Assembly (NCBI GenBank): GCA_018257865.1
Contig: JAEUBA010000050.1
Span: 124,001 to 188,000 of the forward strand
DNA length: 64,000 bases
Direction of reading: 5' to 3'
DNA from: Stereocaulon alpinum
Lineage: Eukaryota; Ascomycota; Lecanoromycetes; Lecanorales; Stereocaulaceae
Position numbers and translations under genes: made by a program. Each line of letters opens with the position of its first letter. Position 1 is the first letter of the stretch. Below are positions 53,886 to 63,668 of the stretch, piece after piece. The notes below the pieces were generated by a model. The model had not been told where the DNA came from, ran no database searches, and was given only the letters and a program-made list of their open reading frames with translations.

Positions 53886-55287
53886 ATGACGGACAATACA
53901 CCCACATCGGCTGAGGTTATTCTGAACGGTAAGAGCCAGTCTGGTCCCACAGAAGCAGCCCAAGAATACGACCTCTTACCAAAACTTATCCCACATCTCG
54001 ACCGGCATCTAATATTCCCTCTGCTCGAGTTCCTGTCTGGCCAGGAGGGCGAGGATGGCACAGAGATCACAAAGACGAAGTACGAGCTGCTCAAGTCAAC
54101 AAATATGACGGACTATGTTGCGCAATTATGGCAAGAGATCAACGACAGTGACGATGTGCCCGAAGAATTCCCCAAGCGGAGAGAAGAAGTTCTCGAAAGG
54201 TTATCCCTCTTCACGCAAGAGACAAGCCAGATCGATGAGCTTCTCAGCGATGACAGCGTCGTATCGAACCTTCGCAGCGACAAAGTTGCTAATCTCAAAT
54301 TCCTCGAAACCAACCACGGCGTCACGGTGGAAATGGTAGATATGCTGTACGACTACGGCTGGTTCCAATATAGCTGTGGCAGCTATGCGAATGCCGCCCA
54401 CCTCCTCGATCAATTCCGTATCCTCTCTACCGACAATGATAAAGCCAACTCCGCCAACTGGGGCAAACTAGCCTCTGACATCCTCACCACACAATGGGAC
54501 GTCGTGATGGAGGAAGTCAACAAAGTCAAAGAAGGCATCGACACCAAGCTCTTCAACAACCCCTTGGCGCAACTTCAGCATCGGACTTGGCTGATTCACT
54601 GGTCACTGTTCCCCTTCTTCAACTACGAACCGGCTCGCGATCAGATCACTGAACTCTTCTTCTCTCCGGCTTTCATAAATACCATACAGACTAACTGCCC
54701 CTGGATCCTCCGCTACCTCGCCGCTGCGGTCATAACTAACCGCAGCCGCACAAGGAATACGGGACAGTATCAAAAACAGCTCAAAGATCTCGTCCGCGTT
54801 GTGCGTCAAGAAGGCTACGAATATCACGACCCCGTCACAGACTTCGTCACAGCTCTCTACATCGACTTTGACTTTGAAGAAGCCCAGAAAAAGCTCAGTG
54901 AAGCAGAGGAAGTGCTCAAAGGTGACTTCTTCCTATCAGCAGCTGCGGAAGCGTTCGTGGAGGCGGCAAGACACTTGATCAGCGAGAGCTACTGCAAGAT
55001 TCACCAGAGGATCGATATCAAAGATCTGAGCAAGCGATTGGGTTTGGAGATGGAGGAGGGAGAGAAGTGGATTGTGAATCTGATACGGGATACAAGGATG
55101 GATGGGAAGTTGGATTATAAGGAGGGGACGGTGCTGATGAACCATCCTGCCAACTCGGTGTATCAACAGGTGGGCATATGCCTATAATTTCCGATCATGA
55201 CGGTTTTTAACACATAGACAGGTCATCGAAAGAACCAAGGGAAGCTTCTTCCGGACTTCGGTATTGAGTGCTGCTGTCGCAAAGTGA
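53886..55287 (+). CDS. INT6: Translation initiation factor eIF3 subunit e (Int6), two exons
   Basis: PCI-domain subunit of the eIF3 complex that helps recruit mRNA to the 40S ribosome in the cytosol. Exons 53886..55169 and 55222..55287 give 449 residues. The family start YDLLPKLIPHLDRHLIFPLL is clear, followed by alpha-solenoid repeats (YDYGWFQYSCGSYANAAHLL, RTWLIHWSLFPFFNY) and a PCI domain near 290-400 (SESYCKIHQRIDIKDLSKRL, DTRMDGKLDYKEGTVLMNHP). The short last exon (VIERTKGSFFRTSVLSAAVA then Lys) completes the PCI winged helix. MTDNTPTSAEV is chosen as start; an in-frame ATG at 53808 would add 26 residues and lies in the promoter of IMG2. The last 150 coding bases of exon 1 turn strongly G-rich. 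Confidence 0.94.
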
Positions 55288-55807
55288 TGTTGACGACTCG
55301 AAAGACCATGTGCATGGCGTTGGTGGTTATACGTCTCTCTGAAGGAGGTCGACGACGTTGTTTGCAGCATAGCATTATGATGGCGTTAGACATGATAATC
55401 ATGGTAGATAGTAGAATCAAAAGCTTCCTCGGATCTGTTTCTGTATGCTGATAACGTTGAAGCCTGCGAATGTTTGTCATTGTGTGTCATCATCGATACA
55501 GCAATGGATGGTTATGTGTGAAGCTACGAATGGGGATGGGAAGTCAGCGTAGGTTGCCGCCAGCAACAAACTCATCCCCCAAGACTCGACATTGCTTGAG
55601 ATTTACGTGAGATGCACATGTTCGGTGCTCAGTACGATCAGGAAATGTCATTAATCCAGCTCGATCTAAGTCGATGATTTAAAGTTTGTGTGGAAACTTC
55701 CCGTCTTGATACCGAAAGCGATTGGGCTAAGTAGATCTAGTGTCGTATCTTTTACATCTTGTCCATTACCCTTTCCCTCTCACCCTTCTAGTGAACGCCG
55801 ATAATTC
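55288..55807. other. Convergent 3' intergenic region, eIF3e/ATM1
   Basis: 520 bases between two stop codons. Short frames only; nothing recognised. Confidence 0.5.
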
Positions 55808-57973
55808 CTACCGCGACCGCTCATTCTCGGCCTCCAATTCGCTGCTTTGTTCCGCAAGCGCCGCATTCTGATCGTCTCCCAGACTCGTCTCCTGTGCGTG
55901 CCAAAGTTCGGAATAGACACCACCTGCCTCAACCAGTTGGCTATGCGTCCCACTTTCGGCTACATGCCCACCCTGCAGCACGATAATCTTGTCACTGTCG
56001 AAGATGGTCCGAAGTCTATGTGCTACAAAGACGCTCGTCCTCGCCTTGTCTTTCAAGATACTGTTGATGTTTTGGAGCAGTGATTGCTCCGTGTAAGTGT
56101 CTAATGCAGACGTAGCTTCGTCAAAGAAGAGCAATGGCGGATCTTTGAGAATCAGTCTTGACACTGCTAGTCTCTGTTTCTCTCCGCCACTGATCATCAT
56201 CCCTCGTTCTCCAACCATGGTATCATAGCCGTCTGGAAGACCGTCGATAATTTCGTGGACTCTGGCGCGCTTGGCAGCGGTTCGGACTTCTTCTAATGTA
56301 GCATTCAGGTTACCGTAGCGGATGTTGTGTTCTATTGTGTTATTGAAGAGGGGCGTGTCTTGCGGCACAACTCCTATGGCTTCCCGTAAGCTTTGCAGGC
56401 TGACTTCTCGAATGTCTTGGTCGTCGATCAGTATCCGGCCTTCTTGAACATCGTAAAAGCGGAAGAGCAACCGGAGGATGGTGGATTTCCCGCAGCCACT
56501 TGGACCAACGATAGCGACTTTCTTCCCAGCTGGGATAGTGAGGTTCAGGTTTCGTATTATGGGCCGATCCTTGTGATAACCGAATGTCACGTTCTCGAAC
56601 TTGATCTCTCCGCCTCGCGTTAGTTGGAGAGCCTTGGGCTTGTCGGGCTCTTTTACGGCAACGTTCACCTTTTGGAGGTTGAAAAGCGTTTCCATATCCA
56701 GCAATGATTGTCGCAACTCTCGATAAACCGATCCTAGGAAATTTAGAGGGACAGAAAGCTGGAATACCAATTGGTTGACCATGACCAAATCACCAATGGT
56801 GAGATTGCCGGTAGCAATACCATCCGCAGCCAGATACATCATAGCTGAAAGAGCGCCAGAGAAGATAAGGTTCTGTCCAGCATTGAGAAAAGATAGTGAC
56901 GTAGTGACTTGGATCGAAGCCTTCTCGTAGTCACGGAGCGCTGCATCGTATCGTCCTACCTCATACTTCTCATTGTTGAAGTATTTGACGGCTTCAAAGT
57001 TGATCAGAGAATCAACAGCTACGGTAGCGCCAGCATTGTCTGCGGTATTGGCTTGTCTCCGGAACTTCGTCCGCCACGAAGTCGTGATGACTGTAAATGC
57101 GGTATATGCAATCATTGTTACGGCCGTGATGGCTGCAAATTTTGGTCCATATTGGTATGCCAGGATGCCACAGACCATGGTGATCTCTAGAGCTGTGGGG
57201 ATGATGTGGAAAACCATGGATGTCAGCAAGAAGCTTATGCCTTTCGTTCCCCTATCGATGGCTCTCGTAAGGCCTCCAGTCTGCCTTGATAAGTGAAAGT
57301 TGAGATCAAGTCGGAGCAGATGTTCGAAAACATTGCAGGCTACTCGGCGGATCGCCTTCTGAGCTACACTTGCGAAGATAGCGTTCCTCAACTCCTGAGA
57401 GAGGGCCGCCCCGATTCGAGTAGCACCATATGCTATGATCATGGCTCCTCCGACTGTCCAAGCGGTACCGCCAAGCGCAACAAAGTCCACGTTCATAGAA
57501 TCTACAATGCTCTTGAAATAGAACGGGACCTGCACGTTCAAGATCTTCGAGCCGACAAGCAACGCAAGTGCGGTCCCCACCCTGAATCTTGCTCCTAGGT
57601 CATCTTTCGGCCATAGATATTTTGCCATCTCTTTCATGATTGCCCAATCAGCCTTCCGCTGCTCCTTGTTCGAGACCGTCTGCTCCGCCAGCAGAGCATC
57701 CGTCTTTGATGGAGCATCTGGCTTTGCTTTATTTGGTTCCTGATATGATTCGGGCTTGATGCTCTCAGAGTCATTTGGACGTAATTGGATCCGGCTCTGG
57801 GCCGGGGGCTCTCTTGGTTTGTCATGCTGCCGTAAATGATTCGTATACGTGATTTGGCGGAGAGGAAGATACTTAGACTGTTTCTGTGCGAGAAAACATC
57901 TAGTGATGTTGATCCGAGGCCTCAGACATGTGCCATAAGGTATGTGAAGTCTGGGCAGAAGCCCGACCCGCAT
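55808..57973 (-). CDS. ATM1: Mitochondrial ABC transporter Atm1 (iron-sulfur cluster assembly exporter)
   Basis: Half-transporter of the inner mitochondrial membrane that exports a glutathione-linked sulfur/iron-sulfur precursor for cytosolic cluster assembly. Single exon, 721 residues, near the family length. The N-terminus is basic and acid-poor, a presequence (MRVGLLPRLHIPYGTCLRPR). About residues 130-430 hold the six-helix membrane domain (FRVGTALALLVGSKILNVQV, YGPKFAAITAVTMIAYTAFT). The family motif NYEAVKYFNNE-like VDSLINFEAVKYFNNEKYE is present. The ATPase has Walker A GPSGCGKST near 490, signature ISGGEKQRLAVSR near 593, and Walker B PLLFFDEATSALD near 612. It is divergent from AIM24 over 289 bases. 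Confidence 0.94.
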   Translation of the reverse strand: MRVGLLPRLHIPYGTCLRPRINITRCFLAQKQSKYLPLRQITYTNHLRQHDKPREPPAQSRIQLRPNDSESIKPESYQEPNKAKPDAPSKTDALLAEQTVSNKEQRKADWAIMKEMAKYLWPKDDLGARFRVGTALALLVGSKILNVQVPFYFKSIVDSMNVDFVALGGTAWTVGGAMIIAYGATRIGAALSQELRNAIFASVAQKAIRRVACNVFEHLLRLDLNFHLSRQTGGLTRAIDRGTKGISFLLTSMVFHIIPTALEITMVCGILAYQYGPKFAAITAVTMIAYTAFTVITTSWRTKFRRQANTADNAGATVAVDSLINFEAVKYFNNEKYEVGRYDAALRDYEKASIQVTTSLSFLNAGQNLIFSGALSAMMYLAADGIATGNLTIGDLVMVNQLVFQLSVPLNFLGSVYRELRQSLLDMETLFNLQKVNVAVKEPDKPKALQLTRGGEIKFENVTFGYHKDRPIIRNLNLTIPAGKKVAIVGPSGCGKSTILRLLFRFYDVQEGRILIDDQDIREVSLQSLREAIGVVPQDTPLFNNTIEHNIRYGNLNATLEEVRTAAKRARVHEIIDGLPDGYDTMVGERGMMISGGEKQRLAVSRLILKDPPLLFFDEATSALDTYTEQSLLQNINSILKDKARTSVFVAHRLRTIFDSDKIIVLQGGHVAESGTHSQLVEAGGVYSELWHAQETSLGDDQNAALAEQSSELEAENERSR

Positions 57974-58262
57974 ATTCGTATAGTTGCGCTTAATCGATTT
58001 CTCAATGTCATAGCCTTGGATGTTTAGAACTCCGTCCGCCCCTATATTAAGGCTACAAGTGCTCTATCGTGGAGCCCTTCCCTATGGTCTAAACGAATCC
58101 AGGTCTGGGCAGATCAATCTCAATTGAGTAGGCTGGGATGTAGCTTATAAATGCAATGGCAAATGAAAAGTCACCTCTCCTACCCGGCGATAGTTCTCCG
58201 CAAAAAGACCGCGTAGACCGCGTCTCGCGCCTTTCCACAAGTAATTGGCTTCTTTTGTAGCC
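57974..58262. promoter_or_regulatory. Divergent promoter, ATM1 / AIM24
   Basis: 289 bases between the starts of two nuclear genes for mitochondrial proteins. It could co-regulate them; no specific element assigned. Confidence 0.5.
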
Positions 58263-59649
58263 ATGCGGGCCCAATTGAGTGGCCCAAGTAGCTTGTCAAG
58301 CTGTTTGAGAGCTTGGAAAATCCCAAACGGCTCTCAGGTAATATGGCGACGCAGTCTACAAATTACATCTCAGTCCGCAGACGCCATTGACATTAACCAT
58401 GCGGATCCCGCACCAAGCTTGAGTGGTGCAGCTTCTGGTACCTAAGAAACGCAGCAGGAAGAACCAACGCTGATAGGACGACAGATGCTAGATTCGAGGT
58501 CCTCGGCTCGCCGTTCTCCCTTCTCTCCGTGTTCCTCTCTGCATCCCAAAACCTATATACCAGAAGAGGCTCGTTAGTCGGCCTGGGGGGAAAGCCTGAA
58601 AATGTACAATACCAATGTAGAGCAAACAGTTTCCGTGAGCTAAGGACCTTCGTCTAGGCTGTCTCAACTCTCTCAATGCTCGAGCCTTTCCGAAGAGCAC
58701 CTCTCCGGATACCCTTCCTCTACCAACGAATATCTTCCACAAGTCCAATAACAGCGCTCATCTCAACGAAAGCGGCCAATACATCGATGACGACGGTAAA
58801 CCTAGATGGAACAACAGATTGGATGCTCGTTGGCCGATCTCTCTTGGCCTGGACTGGCCAAACACTTCATATCACACCTACTGTGAACACGAAAATGGTA
58901 GGCTGTATACATATGATTCGGGCAGAGAAGCGCTAATTCGTCAAGAGTCCCGCGTATTGGGGTGGCTCCCAGGTCACGGGGAGGGGATTACTCGCACTAG
59001 CTGGCCGTGGTTCTATATCGCAAGTTGCGCTTAGAGATGGGGAGTCCTATGTCGTTCATCCTTGGTTTGTCCCCGGAGCTTCGCATGTAATACAAATACT
59101 GAGGCCTCGTTTAGCAATGTAATTGCGTATACTATCAATCCGACCCCGCCATTGCCATATCGATTAAAGTCGTTCAACCTTCAGATTCCCAACCTTGGCG
59201 TGTCCAGGCTACTGCCAGATACGAGGTTTATAAGAGCCATGAGAGAAAGCTATACATGGCAAACCATCGCGCGGATAATGTTTAACGTGCGGACCTGGGC
59301 CAGGAGATCAATCTGGGGAGACAGAGTGGGTTCACTGTATTCAAATCATAACCTGCAAATTTGCTGACATTCTCAGCTGTTCCTTCAATTTCACGGACCG
59401 ACGAAAATATTACTACAGACCCGAGCTGCTCGAATAAGCGACGTACTCACGTCTCAAGATGTGAACGAGTTTGCGGATGCACAACCGGGAGTGGTGCAGC
59501 CAGTGGTGACGCTTTCCCAAGAGAAGCCAACGAGTGCTACAGGCCAGGATAAGGCCACGATGCCAGTGACAATCAAAGCTCCTAAGATGAGCACGGCAAG
59601 CATTGGTAGCGACGGAAAGGTGACATTTGAACCCATTGGAGGGCCATAG
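58263..59649 (+). CDS. AIM24: Mitochondrial inner-membrane protein Aim24, six exons
   Basis: Inner-membrane protein that in yeast supports MICOS, the complex forming cristae junctions. Exons 58263..58437, 58485..58603, 58658..58897, 58946..59064, 59115..59325 and 59377..59649 give 378 residues. It begins with a presequence-like MRAQLSGPSSLSSCLRAWK. Family blocks appear in order across the joins: DARFEVLGSPFSLLSVFLSA, NLYTRRGSLVGLGGKPEN, LEPFRRAPLRIPFLYQRISS, LLAWTGQTLHITPTVNTKM, YWGGSQVTGRGLLALAGRGS, VALRDGESYVVHP, NVIAYTINPTPPLPYRLKS, RTWARRSIWGDR and LFLQFHGPTKILLQTRAAR. All five introns are 47-54 bp; intron 3 ends at CAAG and intron 4 begins GTTTGT, both forced by frame. No single long frame reveals this gene; it is recognisable only after splicing. 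Residue Cys replaces the usual Ser in HPCNVIAY. Confidence 0.88.
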
Positions 59650-60360
59650 GGTGTTTTGTGAGCCAGCAAGGACGGTTCTACCTGTACTCTACTCACCTCG
59701 ACTTCGTTGTACATAGGACGAACATCCGCTGAATGCATCTGTACTATCCAGTCATCAATAGGCGAGTCTAAAAAAATGCTATTGCAGCTTTCCAAAATTC
59801 AGTTCAAAGTCAAGAATCCCGCACCTCATCGAAGATAAAGCGAGCTGCTCGGCAATGCATGTGTTTCCGTGTTCCCTTCGTGCTGTCGCCTCGGAGCGTG
59901 ATGTTGAGTCTGCCTGATACTGTGCTACAAGGTGTTCATGCCTCCATCTGCTCGACGAGTAGAACGAGCTGCAGGAGCATTAGTCGATGGGAATGACCGC
60001 TTTTCGGTACAAAATGTCCTCAACTTTGACCGACAGTCGTGTATATAGCCATCGAAGCTCAATAATAAAACAGCTCATATCGGCATCAGCACCGCAAACA
60101 CATTCAAGTTCCGCAGTAACATACTCACAACCTTAGCAGAAAATGATGTATTAAATCTCTTGACGTCTATGCAACCGTCTATTCTTCCAAAAATATCCAC
60201 AAGAAGAAACGGTCTCCACGACCAGGTATCTGGTATCAACCCCTATACGTATCCTCCAACCTCTAAATATCCCCAGAAACTATCCAAATTAGACGCTCAT
60301 ATGACCAAAACGCCATGCTTGAATCCAGCAACACACACTCCCTCACTCCAACCCCCGTGG
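59650..60360. other. Intergenic region after AIM24
   Basis: About 700 bases between the AIM24 stop and a doubtful small gene. Low-complexity C-rich sequence near 60.35-60.45 kb; no RNA gene or repeat recognised. Confidence 0.4.
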
Positions 60361-60710
60361 TCACCGCCTCTTCTCACTCCCAACCCCCAACTCCCTAATC
60401 CCCACATTCGTTCCCCTCTCCTTCTCCTTTCCCTGCGCCCTCACATATTCCCCATCCCTATACTCCATGCCTCCCTTATAAGCAGCACGATGTGTGCGTT
60501 TCGCATAGCGTTTCTCTAGCCTGATGACTTCGAGTTCTGGATAGAGGGTTAGTGAGAGATGGTTGTTAGTCATTGACGTAACGTCCCCACGGTATGGATG
60601 GGGGTTTTGGGGGTGGGGGGCGTGGGATGGGGTTGGGGGAGAGTGGGGATGGGGGATAGGGGATGAGTACTGTTTTTTACGCGGGAGACGAGGCTGTCCA
60701 TCATTTCCAT
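60361..60710 (-). CDS. Possible small protein of unknown function (two exons)
   Basis: Not recognised. A frame starting MEMMDSLVSRVKNSTHPL at 60710, spliced from GTCAAT (60577) to ATCCAG (60537) with a CACTAAC branch site, gives 102 residues. The second exon reads well as protein (LEVIRLEKRYAKRTHRAAYK, then GGMEYRDGEYVRAQ) and ends in a basic, Gly-rich tail. The middle of exon 1 is Pro/Thr/His-rich because it is complementary to a dense G-run cluster. The intron is only 41 nt, shorter than its neighbours, so the model is shaky; an unspliced 163-codon frame (60852..60361) is the alternative. Function cannot be inferred. Confidence 0.35.
60599..60663 (+). repeat. G-run cluster with quadruplex potential
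   Basis: Nine runs of three to six G occur in 65 bases on the + strand, separated by short loops. This satisfies the usual G-quadruplex spacing pattern several times over. It is complementary to the Pro-rich part of the doubtful small gene. Confidence 0.7.
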
Positions 60711-61281
60711 CTGGTTTGTTTGGTCTTTCCTTTGGGGTGTGTAGTCGTGTGGCGAGGGAGCAATTGGGGTCGTGGAGATGTGAAGAGTTGGTTGGTAGGT
60801 AGGTAGCTATTGGGACTGGGTAGGTGGAAGATGACGTGAGCTGATGGGGCAAGAGTTGCGCGGGGGGGGAAAAGGTGTGGGTGAAGGAGTGGAGGCAGTT
60901 GGGTGGTGTGTGGAAACGACGAATGGGGGTTGACAGGTTGACGGGAGGGGTTCCATGCCCCTGATCGACGCACGCGAGCCGCGAGATTGGCTTCGGATGG
61001 CCTCGTGGGTTGCCGACGCGCTACGGGAATGATGCCCGGTGGTTCGCGATTGCTATGACGTTGACTTTTCAACGAGGTAAAGCAGCTTTGAGTAAGAGCC
61101 TTACGCTTTACGAACCAAGTATTGGGCCTGTACATATTAGAGGTTGCCTGGAATACTATAGTACAGAAAGCGCAGCTCCCCCCCCCCCAGAAACATTTTA
61201 TGCTCTTGTCGATGTGATGCAAACAACTCCTGCCCTTTTGTCAATTCTTCGACCATACTCCACCGATGCATCTTCTATTCC
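60711..61281. other. Intergenic region before the MFS transporter 3' end
   Basis: About 570 bases including an 11-base C homopolymer at 61178..61188. No gene recognised; it should hold the transporter's 3' untranslated region and the promoter of the doubtful small gene. Confidence 0.4.
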
Positions 61282-62876
61282 TCAAATATTCTTCCTCACA
61301 TCGGGTCCTTCCAGGCTGTACCTCGCCGCAACGAAAACGCAACTCCCAGCAAACATTGTCACACCACAAAAGATCTGCAGATGCAGATATTGGCCGTTCT
61401 CGTGACTCACCAGAGCACCCCCAATAGGATTCCCAACAAGCGCTGCTACCGAGATGGCGGCGAACATAGATCCAGACCTTACTCCTATCTGTCGAACATC
61501 ACTAATCTGCGCAATCAGCGCGGGTATCAGAGAGACGAAAGCCCCGGAGCTGAAGCCGAAGAAAGCGGCGAAGAGAATGTAGGGCACATTGCCCTTTGCA
61601 GGGAGCCAGAGAGCGAGGACGAAAACTGTAGACAAGAAAGATACGAAGACCATGGTATTATATCTTCCCACTTTATCGGCGATCCAGCCGGGCAGTGTAC
61701 GCCCGAGAACCGAAGCGGCATTCAGGATCGCGACAAGGTAGCCCGAAAGGTTTGCGCTCATACCATGATACTGAGCCGAGAGAATGATGAAAGTAAAAGG
61801 CAAGAACATGCCGAAGAAGAACAAGAAGGCGCCAAAGACGGTAAGGAAGTATGGCACCTCGGTAAAGGGCTTAACGAAGTCCATCAATGCCCAAGGCCTC
61901 GGGGTGGGTGGCAGGCGAGATTTGACCGTGAGATTGGCGTAGATTAGCAATCCAAGGATCAGAAAGGCAGCTGCTCTCATGGCCCAGGGAAATCCGCGCT
62001 CCACGATGAGCCTTTCGATCATGATTGGGAAGATGACGCCTCCAAGTGAGGAGCCAGCGACCATTACACCAAATGCGAATGCTCGCTTCCTAAAGAACCA
62101 GGTTCCCGTAGCGCTCATGGCTGGATAGAAGAGCAGACTCGCGCCTGTTGCTGAACAGACGCCTAGCAATAGATTAGCAGCTGTTGAAACGCTGCTTTGT
62201 GGGATCTCCCACCTTGGGACAGAAGGAACTGGTAATACTTGGTGCTGAGGGATGCCATCATGAGACCGAAGACATGCAAGAATGTTCCGACTGCAAGTAG
62301 ATATCGTGGACCATGATTGTCATACAGCTTCCCCCATATAGGACCCTAAAAAATGTCAGGACCTGTCTTCAATGGCCTGTCCACGCAGAAGACCTACGCC
62401 CAAGAACATCATGAAGACTTCCAATGCAGGTATCCATGATACAGTGCTAGCCGAATACTGCGACAAAGGGCCTTTCTCGTAGTATGTTTGGAAGACACCA
62501 ATAGCTGCGAGTCGCGTTAAACCTCGCTCAAACGAATAGCAACTGCAGTATGTTCTTCACCATTGATCCAGCCAAAGCTACTGAATAAGCAGCAGAAAGC
62601 TCCAGACACAACAAGCCAGGCTTCTAACCCTCCGTCAGGGAAGGAACTTGGGTCGAATGCACCTGGAGGCTTAGGCTTTTCGTCCTGCGCAGCCTTCTCA
62701 ATGTCCAGATCATGTGTCTCTTCTGACGTATCAGGCAATATATTTGCTCCTGTTTTCTTGTTGTCATTGGGCATGGGCCCATGGGAGTACGAGTGGGAAC
62801 GGTCTTCGAGTTCGGTGGAGGTCTTGTCAAGATCTGTTGTCGCTTCAGTTGCGGACGAGTCGTCCACCGTGGTCAT
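61282..62876 (-). CDS. MFS transporter, monocarboxylate-transporter-like, four exons
   Basis: Major facilitator superfamily protein of the fungal MCT/Mch type, likely in the plasma membrane. Exons 62876..62561, 62504..62398, 62345..62213 and 62162..61282 give 478 residues. A polar, acidic N-terminus of about 75 residues precedes PDGGLEAWLVVSGAFCCLFS, the PDGG(W/L)W-like motif that opens the first helix of this family. About twelve hydrophobic helices follow; the central loop holds the basic TVKSRLPPTPRP. The A-like motif GRTLPGWIADKVGRYNTM marks the second half. Introns are 50-56 bp; the last has a GCTGCTAATC branch site. Substrate cannot be predicted; many fungal relatives do not carry monocarboxylates. 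No biosynthetic genes lie beside it. The start MTTVDDSS is preferred; an in-frame ATG lies at 62981. Confidence 0.87.
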
Positions 62877-63366
62877 TCTGAGGTTCTCGATGGTCAAATT
62901 TGTAAGGAGTAAAGGATTAGAGGTGGATGCTTTGGGTTTCAAGTCTTGTGGAACGACTATTCCTGCACGTTGGACAAACAAGAGAGTTGCAAGGCAATCA
63001 CAAGCATGAGAGCAACGCGCGAAGCTAACTTGGGTGTCAGAGCAACGGTCTTTGCATGATATCTGGCGACTGCTTCAATTGTTTCTCTCGCACGACGAAG
63101 AATCGGTGGATGTACATTAACGAAAAGAGCGATCATATCACGTCTCGGCATTTTCGAGAGACCGAGAGTCCCGTCCTCTTTGATCTGACTCCCGACTGTA
63201 CCTACCTAAATTGAGAGCGATGCGTTCGGTACGCTCGGGAATCCGGACTTAGATCTACAGTAGGTTGGGGGGCACGGCCCAACAGGCTTGTTGCCGGGCA
63301 CCAAGGGCGGCAAAGCCCCGAGTCCAATGCTTGAGCGGGACCCGACACTTTGGCTTTGGTAAGGAA

Positions 63367-63406
63367 GGTACTAAGTACTACTACTACTACGTACTACGTA
63401 CTACTG
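63367..63406. repeat. TAC trinucleotide microsatellite, interrupted
   Basis: The stretch is built of TAC units broken by G insertions (GTACTAAGTAC then TAC repeats, GTACTACGTACTACTGG). Simple-sequence repeat in a promoter-like gap. Confidence 0.75.
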
Positions 63407-63459
63407 GAGCTACCATGATGACTAACGGAAGCTTAATGGATATTGCTTCTACAGGTATA

Positions 63460-63477
63460 TACTAAGGTACCTTAGTA
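63460..63477. repeat. 18-base perfect palindrome centred on GGTACC
   Basis: TACTAAGGTACCTTAGTA reads identically on both strands and is followed at once by a further CCTTA. It could be a dimeric factor site, a transposon footprint or a cruciform-prone element. Confidence 0.7.
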
Positions 63478-63668
63478 CCTTATCCGGTCTGTGCATGCAC
63501 ACGTTTCCACTTCCTCGCTCACAATTAAAGGCATTCAATCTACCTTACACCCCTTCAAACATGGTAAAAAATCTCAAAATTGGATGGAAACATCATTTTG
63601 CCCAGTTTCCTAGCAATGCAACGCCATCGCTGTGCCTATTATATAGAGTATCCTCTCGTGCAACCTGC

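Larger units (their letters stand above)
62877..63668. other. Intergenic region, MFS promoter with TAC microsatellite and palindrome
   Basis: 792 bases between two minus-strand genes. It contains GC-rich sequence near 63.25-63.35 kb, a TAC-rich microsatellite at 63367..63406 and an 18-base perfect palindrome at 63460..63477. No gene recognised. Confidence 0.5.

Noticed and set aside
61282..62876. The MFS gene as part of a secondary-metabolite cluster
   Set aside because: Its neighbours are a doubtful small gene and a kinesin-like protein; no synthase, tailoring enzyme or pathway regulator is nearby.
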